DNA of 64,000 nt. Source: Aquabacterium sp. Its GTDB lineage: Bacteria; Pseudomonadota; Gammaproteobacteria; Burkholderiales; Burkholderiaceae_C. How positions within the stretch are numbered: position 1 is the stretch's first letter; each line of letters opens with the position of its first letter. The position numbers and the translations under genes are program-made. The DNA lies in the NCBI GenBank assembly GCA_023266355.1, contig JAHFQM010000010.1:50256-114255 (forward strand), in the 5' to 3' direction. The notes beneath the pieces are model-generated. The model ran no database searches. It was not told where the DNA came from and was given only the letters and a program-made list of their open reading frames with translations. Positions 16,128 to 24,225 of this stretch are shown one piece after another.

Positions 16128-16787
16128 ATGAGCAAGCTCGACATGGGCCGACGCACGGTGTTGCGATCGGCTGGCGGCCTGGCCGGTGCCGCTGTGGCCC
16201 TGCCTTTGACTTTGGCGGCCCTCGCAGGGTGCGACAAGGTGCAGCCTGGCGGCGTGCCCAAGCCCACGGCCAAGTTCAATGCGGTGGACATCACCGGTGC
16301 GGATTACGCCCGGCGCTTCCAGCTCAATGACTTCGATGGCAAACCGCGCAACCTGGCCGAGTTCAAGGGCAAGGTGGTGTTCGTGTTCTTCGGTTTCACG
16401 CAGTGCCCGGACGTGTGCCCCACGACCATGGCCGAACTGGCCGAGGTGCGCCGCAGGCTGGGTGCCGATGGCGAGCGCGTGCAAGGGGTGTTCGTGTCGG
16501 TGGACCCGGAGCGCGACACGCCGGTCTTGCTCAAGGCCTACCTCACGGGCATGGACCCCAGCTTCATCGGCCTGACGGGCTCGCTGGCCGACATCGACGC
16601 CACCGCGCGCGAGTTCAAGGTCTTCTACCAGAAGGTGCCCACCTCAGGTGGCGGCTACACCCTGGACCACACCGCCGGTGCCTACGTGTTCGACCCGGCA
16701 GGTCAGGTGCGCCTGTTCGTGCGTTACGGCCTGGGCGTGGATGCCCTCACGGCCGACCTCAAGCAGCTGCTGAGCGCGGCCGGCTGA
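16128..16787 (+). CDS. SCO1/SenC family copper chaperone, predicted lipoprotein
   Basis: A 219-residue SCO protein that helps build the CuA centre of subunit II. It has the CPDVCP copper motif near residue 93 and the third ligand histidine in YTLDHTAGAYVFD. The N-terminus carries a lipobox (LAALAGC), so it is probably anchored to a membrane by lipid. Two consecutive arginines (MGRRTVLRS) precede the hydrophobic stretch and could be a Tat-like signal. A small GC-rich inverted repeat at 16104-16119 sits in the gap after ctaB. It closes the oxidase locus. Confidence 0.93.
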   Translation: MSKLDMGRRTVLRSAGGLAGAAVALPLTLAALAGCDKVQPGGVPKPTAKFNAVDITGADYARRFQLNDFDGKPRNLAEFKGKVVFVFFGFTQCPDVCPTTMAELAEVRRRLGADGERVQGVFVSVDPERDTPVLLKAYLTGMDPSFIGLTGSLADIDATAREFKVFYQKVPTSGGGYTLDHTAGAYVFDPAGQVRLFVRYGLGVDALTADLKQLLSAAG

Positions 16788-16831
16788 GCCTTCTTGGCAG
16801 GCTCGGGCTCAGCCCGCACACCGCCAGTGCA

Positions 16832-17695
16832 TCACATCGCTTCGAGCGTGAAGCTCTGGCGGCCCGTCCAGTCTTCGCCCGGCGCCAGCGTGATCGGCTC
16901 CAGGATGCGGCCACCTTCGACGCACAGCATGTGGCGCCAGCCATCGGCGGGCATGTCGGCCAGCTTGGCGCACGATTCGGGGCCGGGGTTCCACAGCACG
17001 GTGTCGGGCATGTCCTGGGCGTCGATGCGCAGGCGGCGCGGGCCATCGCGCAGCAGCAGGTCACCGCGCACATTGGCGTAGATGCGGTCGATCTCGCCGT
17101 GGAAGCGCTTCTCGGGGTGGTCTTCCAGGGTCTCGCCACCCAGCAGGCGGTCGATGAAGCGGTGGCCTTCGAGGCCTTGCAGCCGGACCTGGGGCAGCTC
17201 CGACACGGCCAGGTAGGTGTGCAGGGCCGCGGCGAAAGGCCAGGTCGTGTCACCGGTGTTTTCGGCGTGCAGCTCCAGGTCCAGGCGGTTGGCCTCGACC
17301 GAGATCGTCAGCTCCAGTCGGAAGCCGTGCGGCCACAGCGCGCGGGTCTCGTCGCTGTCGCTCAGGGCCAGGGTCAGTTGCGCATGGTCGCGCCCGATGC
17401 GGCTGGTGTCGTGCGCCCAGGTGCGCGTGCGCGCCAGGCCGTGGCGGGGCAGGGAGGTGTCCGGGCCGCGCAGCTCGAACTGCGGGAAGATGACGGGCAC
17501 GCCGCCGCGCACGGCCATGCCGGGTGCGGCCACGGCTTCTGGCGAAAGGTACAGCTGTTCGTTGGCGCCCGCGGGCACCCACGAAACCACGTGGCCGCCG
17601 TGCAGCAACACGGTGGCCTGGGCGCCGTCCGGGGCGCGCACGACGATGGCGGGTTGGCCCAGGACTTCTGTCTGGGAAAAAGCAAGTTCGTTCAT
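16832..17695 (-). CDS. D-hexose-6-phosphate mutarotase (YeaD-like)
   Basis: A 287-residue aldose-1-epimerase superfamily protein. It has GGHVVSWVP, the RGGVPVIFPQF stretch with the active-site region, ARTRTWAH, and the acidic WNPGPESCAKLADM segment typical of YeaD-type glucose-6-phosphate 1-epimerases. It interconverts alpha and beta anomers of hexose 6-phosphates. Its start overlaps the stop of the upstream DUF429 gene by four bases, so the pair is co-transcribed on the minus strand. It converges on the SCO gene. Confidence 0.88.
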   Translation of the reverse strand: MNELAFSQTEVLGQPAIVVRAPDGAQATVLLHGGHVVSWVPAGANEQLYLSPEAVAAPGMAVRGGVPVIFPQFELRGPDTSLPRHGLARTRTWAHDTSRIGRDHAQLTLALSDSDETRALWPHGFRLELTISVEANRLDLELHAENTGDTTWPFAAALHTYLAVSELPQVRLQGLEGHRFIDRLLGGETLEDHPEKRFHGEIDRIYANVRGDLLLRDGPRRLRIDAQDMPDTVLWNPGPESCAKLADMPADGWRHMLCVEGGRILEPITLAPGEDWTGRQSFTLEAM

Positions 17696-18738
17696 GCCGA
17701 GAGTATCCATCCTTCGACCGGGTCCATGGCCGGGGGCAGGCCCCAGTGGGTGTTGCCTTGTTCACGCTGTCGCTGCGCCCACGCGGCCTGCATCAGGCAG
17801 AGCACGGCGTCAAGGCGGTCGCCTTTGGGGTCGGAGACCAGGTGGTCGCGCTGCGCGGCGCTGAGCTTGAGGCGCAACCCGTGCGCGCCACCCATGTCGC
17901 CGGACAGGCGCTGGCTGCGGCCTTGCTCCAGCGCATCGACCAGGTCCATGCGGGCGATCAGTCGGGCCTGTTGCGCGCTCACTTCCGCCGGGGTGCTGGC
18001 TTTGGCGTCGCTCTTGTAGCTGCGCCGGCCCAGCAGTTCGAAGGCCAGCAGGCCCGGGTAGGCCTCCAGGGCGATGGCCTCGGCGCGTCCGGCGCGCAGG
18101 CCGGGCAGGGTGACATCGGCATCGACCAGGCGGCGCAGGCCCTCGAAATACATCTTGCCCACCGGCACGTAGCGGGTCTGCAGCGGGCTGGTGCTCGACA
18201 CCCCGGGCATGGCCTGGTCGGTGGCGCGGTGCAGCAGTTTCGATCCGGGGTGCGCTGCGGCGCGTTCGGGGTGCCATGTGTCGCCCCAGCCGTCGATGAG
18301 GCGCTGGAAGCCGGCACGGTCCGCGCAATGGCGGTGCAGGGCGCGGACCAGGCGTTCGGCTTCGAGCGGTGCCCCGGTGGCATCGCAGGCCGCTCCGGCC
18401 AAGTCGGCGGGCAGGGTGCCCGGGCCGTGTTGCTGCAGGGCTTGCACGAAGGCGCGTGGCAGGCCGAAGGGGAAGTCGCAGGCGGCGATGAAACCGACCG
18501 ATGCGCCAGCCGAAGGGGTCGCCGCCGCATCGGCCGTGCTTGTCAGTGCGTGGCTTGCACCTGGCGCCAGCACGGCTTCCAGTGCCGCCAGGGTGGGCAA
18601 CTCGTCCACGCGGTCGAGTTTCACCACGCTGCCTGCGCGGCGTCCCCAGGCCAGGGTGAGCGGCTTGCGGGCGCTGGGTGCGCAGCTGAAGTCCAGGCCC
18701 AGCAGCAGCGTGGGGAGTGCGGCGTCAGCGGGGCTCAA
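17692..18738 (-). CDS. DUF429 family protein
   Basis: A 348-residue protein with the DUF429 pattern: an RNase H-like opening LLLGLDFSCAPS with an early Asp, a middle segment DFPFGLPRAFVQ, an acidic EAYPGLLAFELLG, and a closing DRLDAVLCLMQAAWA. The fold suggests a nuclease-like or ATP-binding domain, but the biochemical role is not known to me. It is coupled to the mutarotase gene downstream and follows the BLUF gene on the same strand. Confidence 0.75.
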   Translation of the reverse strand: MSPADAALPTLLLGLDFSCAPSARKPLTLAWGRRAGSVVKLDRVDELPTLAALEAVLAPGASHALTSTADAAATPSAGASVGFIAACDFPFGLPRAFVQALQQHGPGTLPADLAGAACDATGAPLEAERLVRALHRHCADRAGFQRLIDGWGDTWHPERAAAHPGSKLLHRATDQAMPGVSSTSPLQTRYVPVGKMYFEGLRRLVDADVTLPGLRAGRAEAIALEAYPGLLAFELLGRRSYKSDAKASTPAEVSAQQARLIARMDLVDALEQGRSQRLSGDMGGAHGLRLKLSAAQRDHLVSDPKGDRLDAVLCLMQAAWAQRQREQGNTHWGLPPAMDPVEGWILSA

Positions 18739-18756
18739 GTGGGCGTCAAGCAGAGC

Positions 18757-19185
18757 TCAGCAAGGCCGGCTGAGGATGGACGCCGTGGCGATCAGCTCTT
18801 CCAGCAGCGCCATCGACACCTGGCCCGACACGGCGTAGGGGTCCAGCACCGGCCGTTCGGAGTACTTCAGCAGGATCGACGGGTTCACGCGGTTCAGGTT
18901 GACCTGGCCCATGGTCCAGCCGGCAAAGCGCCGCTCGGTGATCTCTTCGTAATGCAGCACGATGACGTCGCGGTGGCGCGGGTCACGGGCTATGCGGTTG
19001 TAGAGCGCGCCCACGGCGTCGCGGCCACCTTCGAGCACCTGCATGAAGATGTCGCCGCTGTGGCACAGCAGCCCGGTGATGCCGCTCGCCGGGTTGCCCT
19101 TGCGCGAGCTGGCGAGGATGTCCTCGATGACCTCGGGTGAGAGCGTCTCGACGGCGCGGCTGGCGTACAGCAATCGGACCAGCAT
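18757..19185 (-). CDS. BLUF-domain blue-light photoreceptor
   Basis: A 142-residue short BLUF protein that binds FAD and senses blue light. The photoactive residues are at the expected places: Tyr7 (LLYAS), Asn31 (GNPASGITGLL), Gln49 (MQVLEG), and Trp90/Met92 (FAGWTMG). No output domain is attached, so it must act on a partner protein. The last 40 residues form the usual C-terminal helices. It lies three bases downstream of folE on the same strand, an arrangement that suggests joint expression. Confidence 0.93.
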   Translation of the reverse strand: MLVRLLYASRAVETLSPEVIEDILASSRKGNPASGITGLLCHSGDIFMQVLEGGRDAVGALYNRIARDPRHRDVIVLHYEEITERRFAGWTMGQVNLNRVNPSILLKYSERPVLDPYAVSGQVSMALLEELIATASILSRPC

Positions 19186-19188
19186 GGT

Positions 19189-19965
19189 TCAGGCCTTTCG
19201 GTTGGCGACCAGGGAGAGGAATTCGCGGCGCAGGTCAGGGTTCTTCAGGAAGGAACCGCGCATGACGCTGTTGATCATCTTGGAATCCATGTCCTTGACG
19301 CCGCGCCAGTGCATGCAGAAATGGTCGGCCTCCATCACCACGGCCAGGCCGTCCGGGTTCATGCGCGATTGCAGCAGGTCGGCCACCTGCGTGACGGCTT
19401 CTTCCTGGATCTGCGGGCGGCTCATGATCCAGTCGATCAGGCGGGCGTACTTCGACAGCCCGATCAGGTTGGAGTGCTCGTTGGGCATCACGCCAATCCA
19501 CACCCGGCCGATGATGGGGCACAGGTGGTGCGAGCAGGCGCTGCGCACGGTGATGGGCCCGACGATCATCAGCTCGTTGAGGCGCTCGGCGTTGGGGAAC
19601 TCGGTGACCGCGGGCGGGGCGTGGTAGCGGCCCTTGAAGATTTCCTGCAGGTACATCTTGGCCACGCGGCGGGCGGTGTCCTGCGTGTTGTGGTCGCTGT
19701 CGGTGTCGATGACCAGGCTTTCGAGCACGCCACCGAGCTTGCCTTGCACCTCGTCGAGCAGCTTTTCCAGCTCACCCGGTTCGATGAACTCGGCGATGTT
19801 GTCGTTGGCGTGGAAGCGCTTCTGTGCGGCCTGGATGCGCTCGCGGATGCGCACCGAGACGGGCACGCCCTCGTCGTCAGACCCTTGGGGGCCGGCGGGG
19901 GCGTTGGCGGTGTCGATCTCGGTGTCGATCCCGGGGTCGATGGCGCGGAGCTTGGACGTGGTCAT
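19189..19965 (-). CDS. folE: GTP cyclohydrolase I
   Basis: A 258-residue FolE that converts GTP to dihydroneopterin triphosphate, the first step of folate (and pterin) synthesis. The zinc and active-site region is SACSHHLCPIIGRVWIGV, with the second cysteine partner in EADHFCMHWRGVKD; the decamer interface LSKYARLIDW is present. About 40 residues rich in acidic and Ala/Pro residues precede the core, longer than usual. The ATG at 19965 is chosen; an in-frame start at 20034 would add a low-complexity leader. It is paired with the BLUF gene downstream. Confidence 0.93.
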   Translation of the reverse strand: MTTSKLRAIDPGIDTEIDTANAPAGPQGSDDEGVPVSVRIRERIQAAQKRFHANDNIAEFIEPGELEKLLDEVQGKLGGVLESLVIDTDSDHNTQDTARRVAKMYLQEIFKGRYHAPPAVTEFPNAERLNELMIVGPITVRSACSHHLCPIIGRVWIGVMPNEHSNLIGLSKYARLIDWIMSRPQIQEEAVTQVADLLQSRMNPDGLAVVMEADHFCMHWRGVKDMDSKMINSVMRGSFLKNPDLRREFLSLVANRKA

Positions 19966-20135
19966 GGCGGGGCCCGACTGAAGCAGCGAGGCTGCGGGAG
20001 CGCGCATCGTAGCGGCTGAGCCCGCATTGTGCACACGCCGCCGCCGATTCCCTGCGCCTGGGGCTGTGGATGGGCGTCAGGCGTGTGACAAAGGCTTGTC
20101 AAGCCCTAGGCCAAGGCGGCCGTCCGGTGGGCTGC

Positions 20136-21185
20136 TCAGGGGCCGTCGCTGTGGCACTGCGGTGCCGTGGGGTGTTGCACGCAGGCCTTGGCTTTGCACA
20201 CCGCGGCGTCGGCCCCCTGCAGTGCGGCGCAGGCTTGCAGGGCCTCCGCCGACGAGGGCGGCGCACGGCGTGCGCTGGCGTGTTTCATCATGGCTTCCAA
20301 CAGGGCGACGTCCTCGTTGGCCCGCGTGCGGGCACCGGTTTCCCGGGGCAGGGCTGGCCGAGCTACAGGCTGTGCGGTGGAAGGCATGGGGGCGTTCAGC
20401 CGGGCGGCATCGGCGGCGGCGCGGGCCACAAGCGCGGCGTGGGTGGGGTGCGCAGCTTGGACCGTGGGGCCCGCCGATGTGGGCGATGCCAGCGGTGCTT
20501 CTGCGGCCGGTGCGGCCGGTGCGGCCAGCGCGGGGCCTGGGGTGGGCGCGGTCGCCGGTGACGTCGGCGTGACCACGGGTGGCGCCACGACCTCGATGCG
20601 GGCGCTGGCCATGGCGGCCACGTCCTGGAAACTGGCGGCGGACGGTGCCTCGGCCGATGCGGGGGCTGCGGTCCTTGCGTGCGCTGGGTCGATGTCGGCG
20701 CCTGCGGCCGTGGGGTCCAGCGCGTTGAGGTCGGTCGCCGCTGTCACGGCGGTGGCGGTGGCGTTGGAGGCCATGTGCGCAGGGGTGGCGGCCAGGGCCC
20801 GCGCCGACATGGCATGCGGTTGGCGCACCACCTGCACAAAGCTGTAGAGCACGGCGATGGCACCCAAGGCCATCGTGGCGAACAAGGCCCGGCTCCACCA
20901 GGGAGATGCCAGCGATGCGGCGCGCTCACCTGGGAGGCCTGAGCGGCTTGAGCGGCCTGCACGGCCAGCGCCTGCGCGTCGGCCTCGTGCTTGGCCATCC
21001 CCGCGCGAGGTCAGCGTGGACAACAGCCGAACGCGATCGGCATCGACGTCATCGACATCGTCGTTTTCCATGCCCGCGAACAGGCTGGGGCGCTCCAGGC
21101 GGCCCGCGTGGGCCTGCGGCCCTGGCTTGCGCGTGCGCGGCATGTGGCTGGCCGTGAGGCCGTCGGCGTCTTGGTCGTGGCTCAC
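20136..21185 (-). CDS. Ala/Pro-rich single-pass membrane protein of unknown function
   Basis: About 350 residues. An acidic stretch (ENDDVDDVDADRVRLL) is followed by a basic Arg/Gly-rich part, one membrane helix (ALFATMALGAIAVLYSFVQVV), and a long Ala/Pro/Thr-rich tail ending in a small Cys-bearing region (LQACAALQGADAAVCKAKAC). It is not recognised. The start is uncertain: GTG at 21185 has GGGGA before it, and ATG at 21143 is the alternative. Around 20900-21000 another minus-strand frame reads more like protein (MAKHEADAQALAVQAAQAAQ), so a frameshift pair or sequencing error is possible. It lies between folE and the T6SS island on the opposite strand. Confidence 0.55.
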   Translation of the reverse strand: MSHDQDADGLTASHMPRTRKPGPQAHAGRLERPSLFAGMENDDVDDVDADRVRLLSTLTSRGDGQARGRRAGAGRAGRSSRSGLPGERAASLASPWWSRALFATMALGAIAVLYSFVQVVRQPHAMSARALAATPAHMASNATATAVTAATDLNALDPTAAGADIDPAHARTAAPASAEAPSAASFQDVAAMASARIEVVAPPVVTPTSPATAPTPGPALAAPAAPAAEAPLASPTSAGPTVQAAHPTHAALVARAAADAARLNAPMPSTAQPVARPALPRETGARTRANEDVALLEAMMKHASARRAPPSSAEALQACAALQGADAAVCKAKACVQHPTAPQCHSDGP

Positions 21186-21292
21186 TGCCGATCCCCGGTG
21201 TCTTTTATGATGGTTGAACAAAACATTCTACGAACGCCAGCCTGTGCACAGGGCCCCGCGCGCTCGGGATTGCAATCAATCGTTACAGGGTC

Positions 21293-22159
21293 ATGCAAGC
21301 AGATTGGGCCATCTGGGGGGGCATGTTGGGCGCTTTGCTGCTGTCCGGCGTGTCCGTGGCTGCCTGGTTGTTCCCGGGATGGTGGCGGGGCAGTTGGCGT
21401 GGCCGTGGGGTGCTGCGGGCGCAGGCTGCTGCGCCGAGCCTGACCCCGACCCCGGCGCGGGCCCTTTCACGTCGGCTGGGGCATCGGTTGGGTCGCCACG
21501 GTGGGCGGTGGTGGGGCGGTCTGCTGTTGTTGTGCCTGCCCGCGGCTTTGGTCATGGCCTGGTCACGGTGGCATCCCCAGCGCCTGGACGGTTTCGACGA
21601 CACCACGGTGCCCGCCAATGCCCAGGTGGCGCAACTGCTGCTTGGCGAGCACCTGGTGCCGCCACCGCCCTTGCCGCCGGACGTGTTCCTGGCGGCGGAC
21701 ATCGTGGCCGAGCAGCCCTTCCTGGCCACGGCCGACCGCCGCTGGGAGCAGATGGACCCCGGCTTCGTGCAAGCGGTGCTGCAGGTGTTCCGTGTGATGA
21801 AGGCCCAGCACGGCTACGACATGGCCTTGCTCGAAGGCTGGCGCAGCCCGCAGCGACAGGCCTTGCTGGCAGTGCGAGGGCCCGCGGTCACCCAGGCCGG
21901 GCCGTGGCAGAGCTACCACCAGTGGGGCCTGGCCGCCGATTGCGCCTTCCTGCGCGAGGGCCGGCTGCTCATCTCCGAGCGCGACCCATGGGCGCGGCAG
22001 GGTTACGCCTTGTTCGGGCAGGTGGCCGAGCAGATGGGGCTGACCTGGGGCGGGCGCTGGCAGATGGCCGACCTGGGCCACATCGAATGGCGCAAGCCAG
22101 GCATGCAGGCGGCCATGCGAGCCCGTGCGGATGCAGGTGCGAACGCCTCGACCCCTTAG
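21293..22159 (+). CDS. M15 family peptidase, T6SS-associated (TagX-like)
   Basis: A 288-residue membrane-anchored protein with helices near residues 6-28 and 72-88, then an M15 (VanY/L-Ala-D-Glu endopeptidase) domain. Catalytic zinc signatures are SYHQWGLAADCAF (His and Asp ligands) and the closing DLGHIEW. Family members cleave peptidoglycan cross-bridges; the TagX protein of Acinetobacter T6SS clusters belongs here and is thought to make room for the secretion machine. Its place before tssM supports this. The ATG at 21293 overlaps no other gene. Confidence 0.8.
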   Translation: MQADWAIWGGMLGALLLSGVSVAAWLFPGWWRGSWRGRGVLRAQAAAPSLTPTPARALSRRLGHRLGRHGGRWWGGLLLLCLPAALVMAWSRWHPQRLDGFDDTTVPANAQVAQLLLGEHLVPPPPLPPDVFLAADIVAEQPFLATADRRWEQMDPGFVQAVLQVFRVMKAQHGYDMALLEGWRSPQRQALLAVRGPAVTQAGPWQSYHQWGLAADCAFLREGRLLISERDPWARQGYALFGQVAEQMGLTWGGRWQMADLGHIEWRKPGMQAAMRARADAGANASTP

Positions 22160-22206
22160 CCTGAGCGGGGCGACCGCCCGCAGCTGACACAGCTGGTAAC
22201 AGCACA

Positions 22207-22222
22207 CCCCCCTCCGTGGGGG
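22207..22222. terminator. Possible hairpin after the M15 peptidase gene
   Basis: A run of C, a TCCGT loop and GGGGG form a five- to six-base stem 48 bases after the peptidase stop. There is no T-tract, so it is a weak terminator candidate. The rest of the 241-base gap (22160-22400) shows no gene and no convincing promoter. Confidence 0.3.
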
Positions 22223-22400
22223 CCCCGGGCCGAGTCACAGCCCTTAGACTCGCCTCGCCCATGTGCCTGACCAGGTGCCCGGGCACAGCATTCAATCAAA
22301 ACATTCATCAGGGAGCGCGGACCGACGGGGCGTCCGCTCGGTGGTATGGGCCGCATGGCCCGGCCGCGCGCAGCGTGCTCGACCCTCGCGTCACATTCGC

Positions 22401-24194
22401 ATGGCCACAGGCATGTCCAGAGCAGTCAAGGCAGGGATGCTGGGGCTGGTGATCGCCGCCACGGTGTGGGCACTGACCCTGTGGCAATGGCGCCGCACGC
22501 CCGAAGCGGTGTCAGGCCAGGACATCGTCTTGCACCTCCTGGTCTTGCCCCTGGTGCTGACGGCCGTGGCCTGGTTGGCCTGGCGCGCGGTGCAGCGTTT
22601 GCGTGACTTGGCCGATCGGCCCCTGGACGCCACGCCGAAACCGTTGGCAGCGCAGGGTCTGACCGCGACGGGCGACAGCGGTGCGCATGCCCAAGCCTCG
22701 TCTGTCGAGGTGCCCGAGCAGCCCGTCGCCACGGTCCTCGCCGAGGCGCTGTGCCTGTCTGCCGGCCACGGTGCCACCGAGGCCTGGCATGCGCTCCAAG
22801 AGGCCCGCGTGCGGCCGGGGCTCGACCCCGAACTGAGCGATGCCGATGGCCTGCCCGTGTTCAGCGCCCGCGTGCCCGACCTCGACCTGAACGACTGGTT
22901 GCTCGCCCATGGCGAGTTGAGCGTGGCGGGCGGCGCGCCTTGGCCTGATCCGGTGCTGCGCACCCTGGCCTTGCTGGAAGGGCCCTTGCACAGCTTGCTG
23001 GACGCCTTGGGAAATTGGCGCCCCGATCCTGGCCGGCAGGATGGCCTGAGCGATGAGGCCGATGCTGCAGATGCGGCTGACCCGCGCGGCTTGGGCCCAG
23101 GGCGGGCCTCGAGCCTGCCTGCAGGCGCACCCAGCCACCTGTCCGGCGTGGGACGGCCGGATGGCCGGGCTGAGCGCCAGGCCCGCGCCGAGCGTGCGCC
23201 CGCCCTGCAGGTGCACTTGCGCCTGCCCGCCTCCTGGGCCAGCGAAGACCGTGCACGCGCTGTGGACTGGGTGCGCAGTCAGTGCGGTGCCTTGTTGGAC
23301 TGGGCCGAAGCGCATGGTGCGCCCGCGCCCGAATGGCAAACCGCGTGGCCGTCAGCGCAGCCGATGTCGCAAGAGTCCACGGAGGCGGTCGACGCGACAG
23401 AGCCCTCAGAGGCAAGCCCCGAGCGCGTTTGGACCGAGCTCGCCTCGCTCTGGCCCGCGTGGTCGGCCTCGCCGCGGCCACAACTCCTGCTGCTGCTGGC
23501 CGCTGACACCGCCGTGGACGAGACCTGCTTGGCGCAGTGGCAGGCCCGTGGCGAGCTGTTCACCAGCCACCACCAGCGTGGCCGGGTGCCCGGTGAAGCG
23601 GGCGTCGGCTTGCTGCTCGCCAACCGCGCCTGGGAGGCCTGGTGCCACATGCCGTCTGGCGCCTCGCTGGCCGGTGGGCCGCCCACCCCAACGGCCAGCG
23701 ATGACATCGTCGCGTGCCCGCGGATGTGGCGGCCGCAGGTGCTGCGCCGCGAGCGCTCGGCCGATGTCATCGGGCGCGTCGATGCCAGTGGCACGCAGGC
23801 CCTGCTGCACGGTGTGGCCCAACGCCTGGCGCCGCATGCCGATGGCGACTGGACCCTGGTCAGCGATGGCGACCACCGCGCCAGCCGCACCGCCGAGGTG
23901 TTCGAAGCCCTGCTGGCCGTGCGCCCCCAGGCCGACCCCATGCTGAGCGTGGTGCGGGTGGGCGATGGCTGCGGCGACATGGGACTGGCGCGTTCGCTGG
24001 TGAGCGTCGCCCTGGCCTCGGCGGGCTTGCGGCAAGGCGAGCCTGCGGGCATGGCCCTGGCGTTGCTGGTGCAGGACGCGCTGCAGCGCGTGGCCGTGCC
24101 GCTGACGCCGCCTTCGGCGTCATGGCCGACGGCCGCACCCATGTCCGCAGCGATGACCGCCCCCACGGCCACACAGGCCGCCACGCCCACCTGA
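22401..24194 (+). CDS. Uncharacterised T6SS-associated inner membrane protein
   Basis: A 597-residue protein with two membrane helices near the N-terminus (about residues 12-29 and 40-60) and a long cytoplasmic part. Low-complexity Ala/Pro/Arg regions (about 215-260) separate an N-terminal helical domain from a C-terminal alpha/beta domain with LLLLLAADTAVDETCLAQW and LLSVVRVGDGCGDMG-like strands. No known catalytic motif is seen. It lies between the M15 peptidase and tssM, so a link to T6SS membrane-complex assembly is probable but inferred. ATGs at 22401 and 22413 are both possible; neither has a strong ribosome-binding site. Confidence 0.65.
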   Translation: MATGMSRAVKAGMLGLVIAATVWALTLWQWRRTPEAVSGQDIVLHLLVLPLVLTAVAWLAWRAVQRLRDLADRPLDATPKPLAAQGLTATGDSGAHAQASSVEVPEQPVATVLAEALCLSAGHGATEAWHALQEARVRPGLDPELSDADGLPVFSARVPDLDLNDWLLAHGELSVAGGAPWPDPVLRTLALLEGPLHSLLDALGNWRPDPGRQDGLSDEADAADAADPRGLGPGRASSLPAGAPSHLSGVGRPDGRAERQARAERAPALQVHLRLPASWASEDRARAVDWVRSQCGALLDWAEAHGAPAPEWQTAWPSAQPMSQESTEAVDATEPSEASPERVWTELASLWPAWSASPRPQLLLLLAADTAVDETCLAQWQARGELFTSHHQRGRVPGEAGVGLLLANRAWEAWCHMPSGASLAGGPPTPTASDDIVACPRMWRPQVLRRERSADVIGRVDASGTQALLHGVAQRLAPHADGDWTLVSDGDHRASRTAEVFEALLAVRPQADPMLSVVRVGDGCGDMGLARSLVSVALASAGLRQGEPAGMALALLVQDALQRVAVPLTPPSASWPTAAPMSAAMTAPTATQAATPT

Positions 24195-24225
24195 TCACTC
24201 GACCCCTCTGCCCACGGACGCTGTC

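Noticed and set aside
20744..20998. Separate small minus-strand gene inside 20136-21185
   Set aside because: It has a protein-like opening but no ribosome-binding site and ends in the membrane-helix region of the longer frame; a local frameshift is a simpler explanation.
22160..22400. Promoter for the T6SS run in the gap before 22401
   Set aside because: No -35/-10 pair with acceptable spacing or sigma-54 site could be found by eye.
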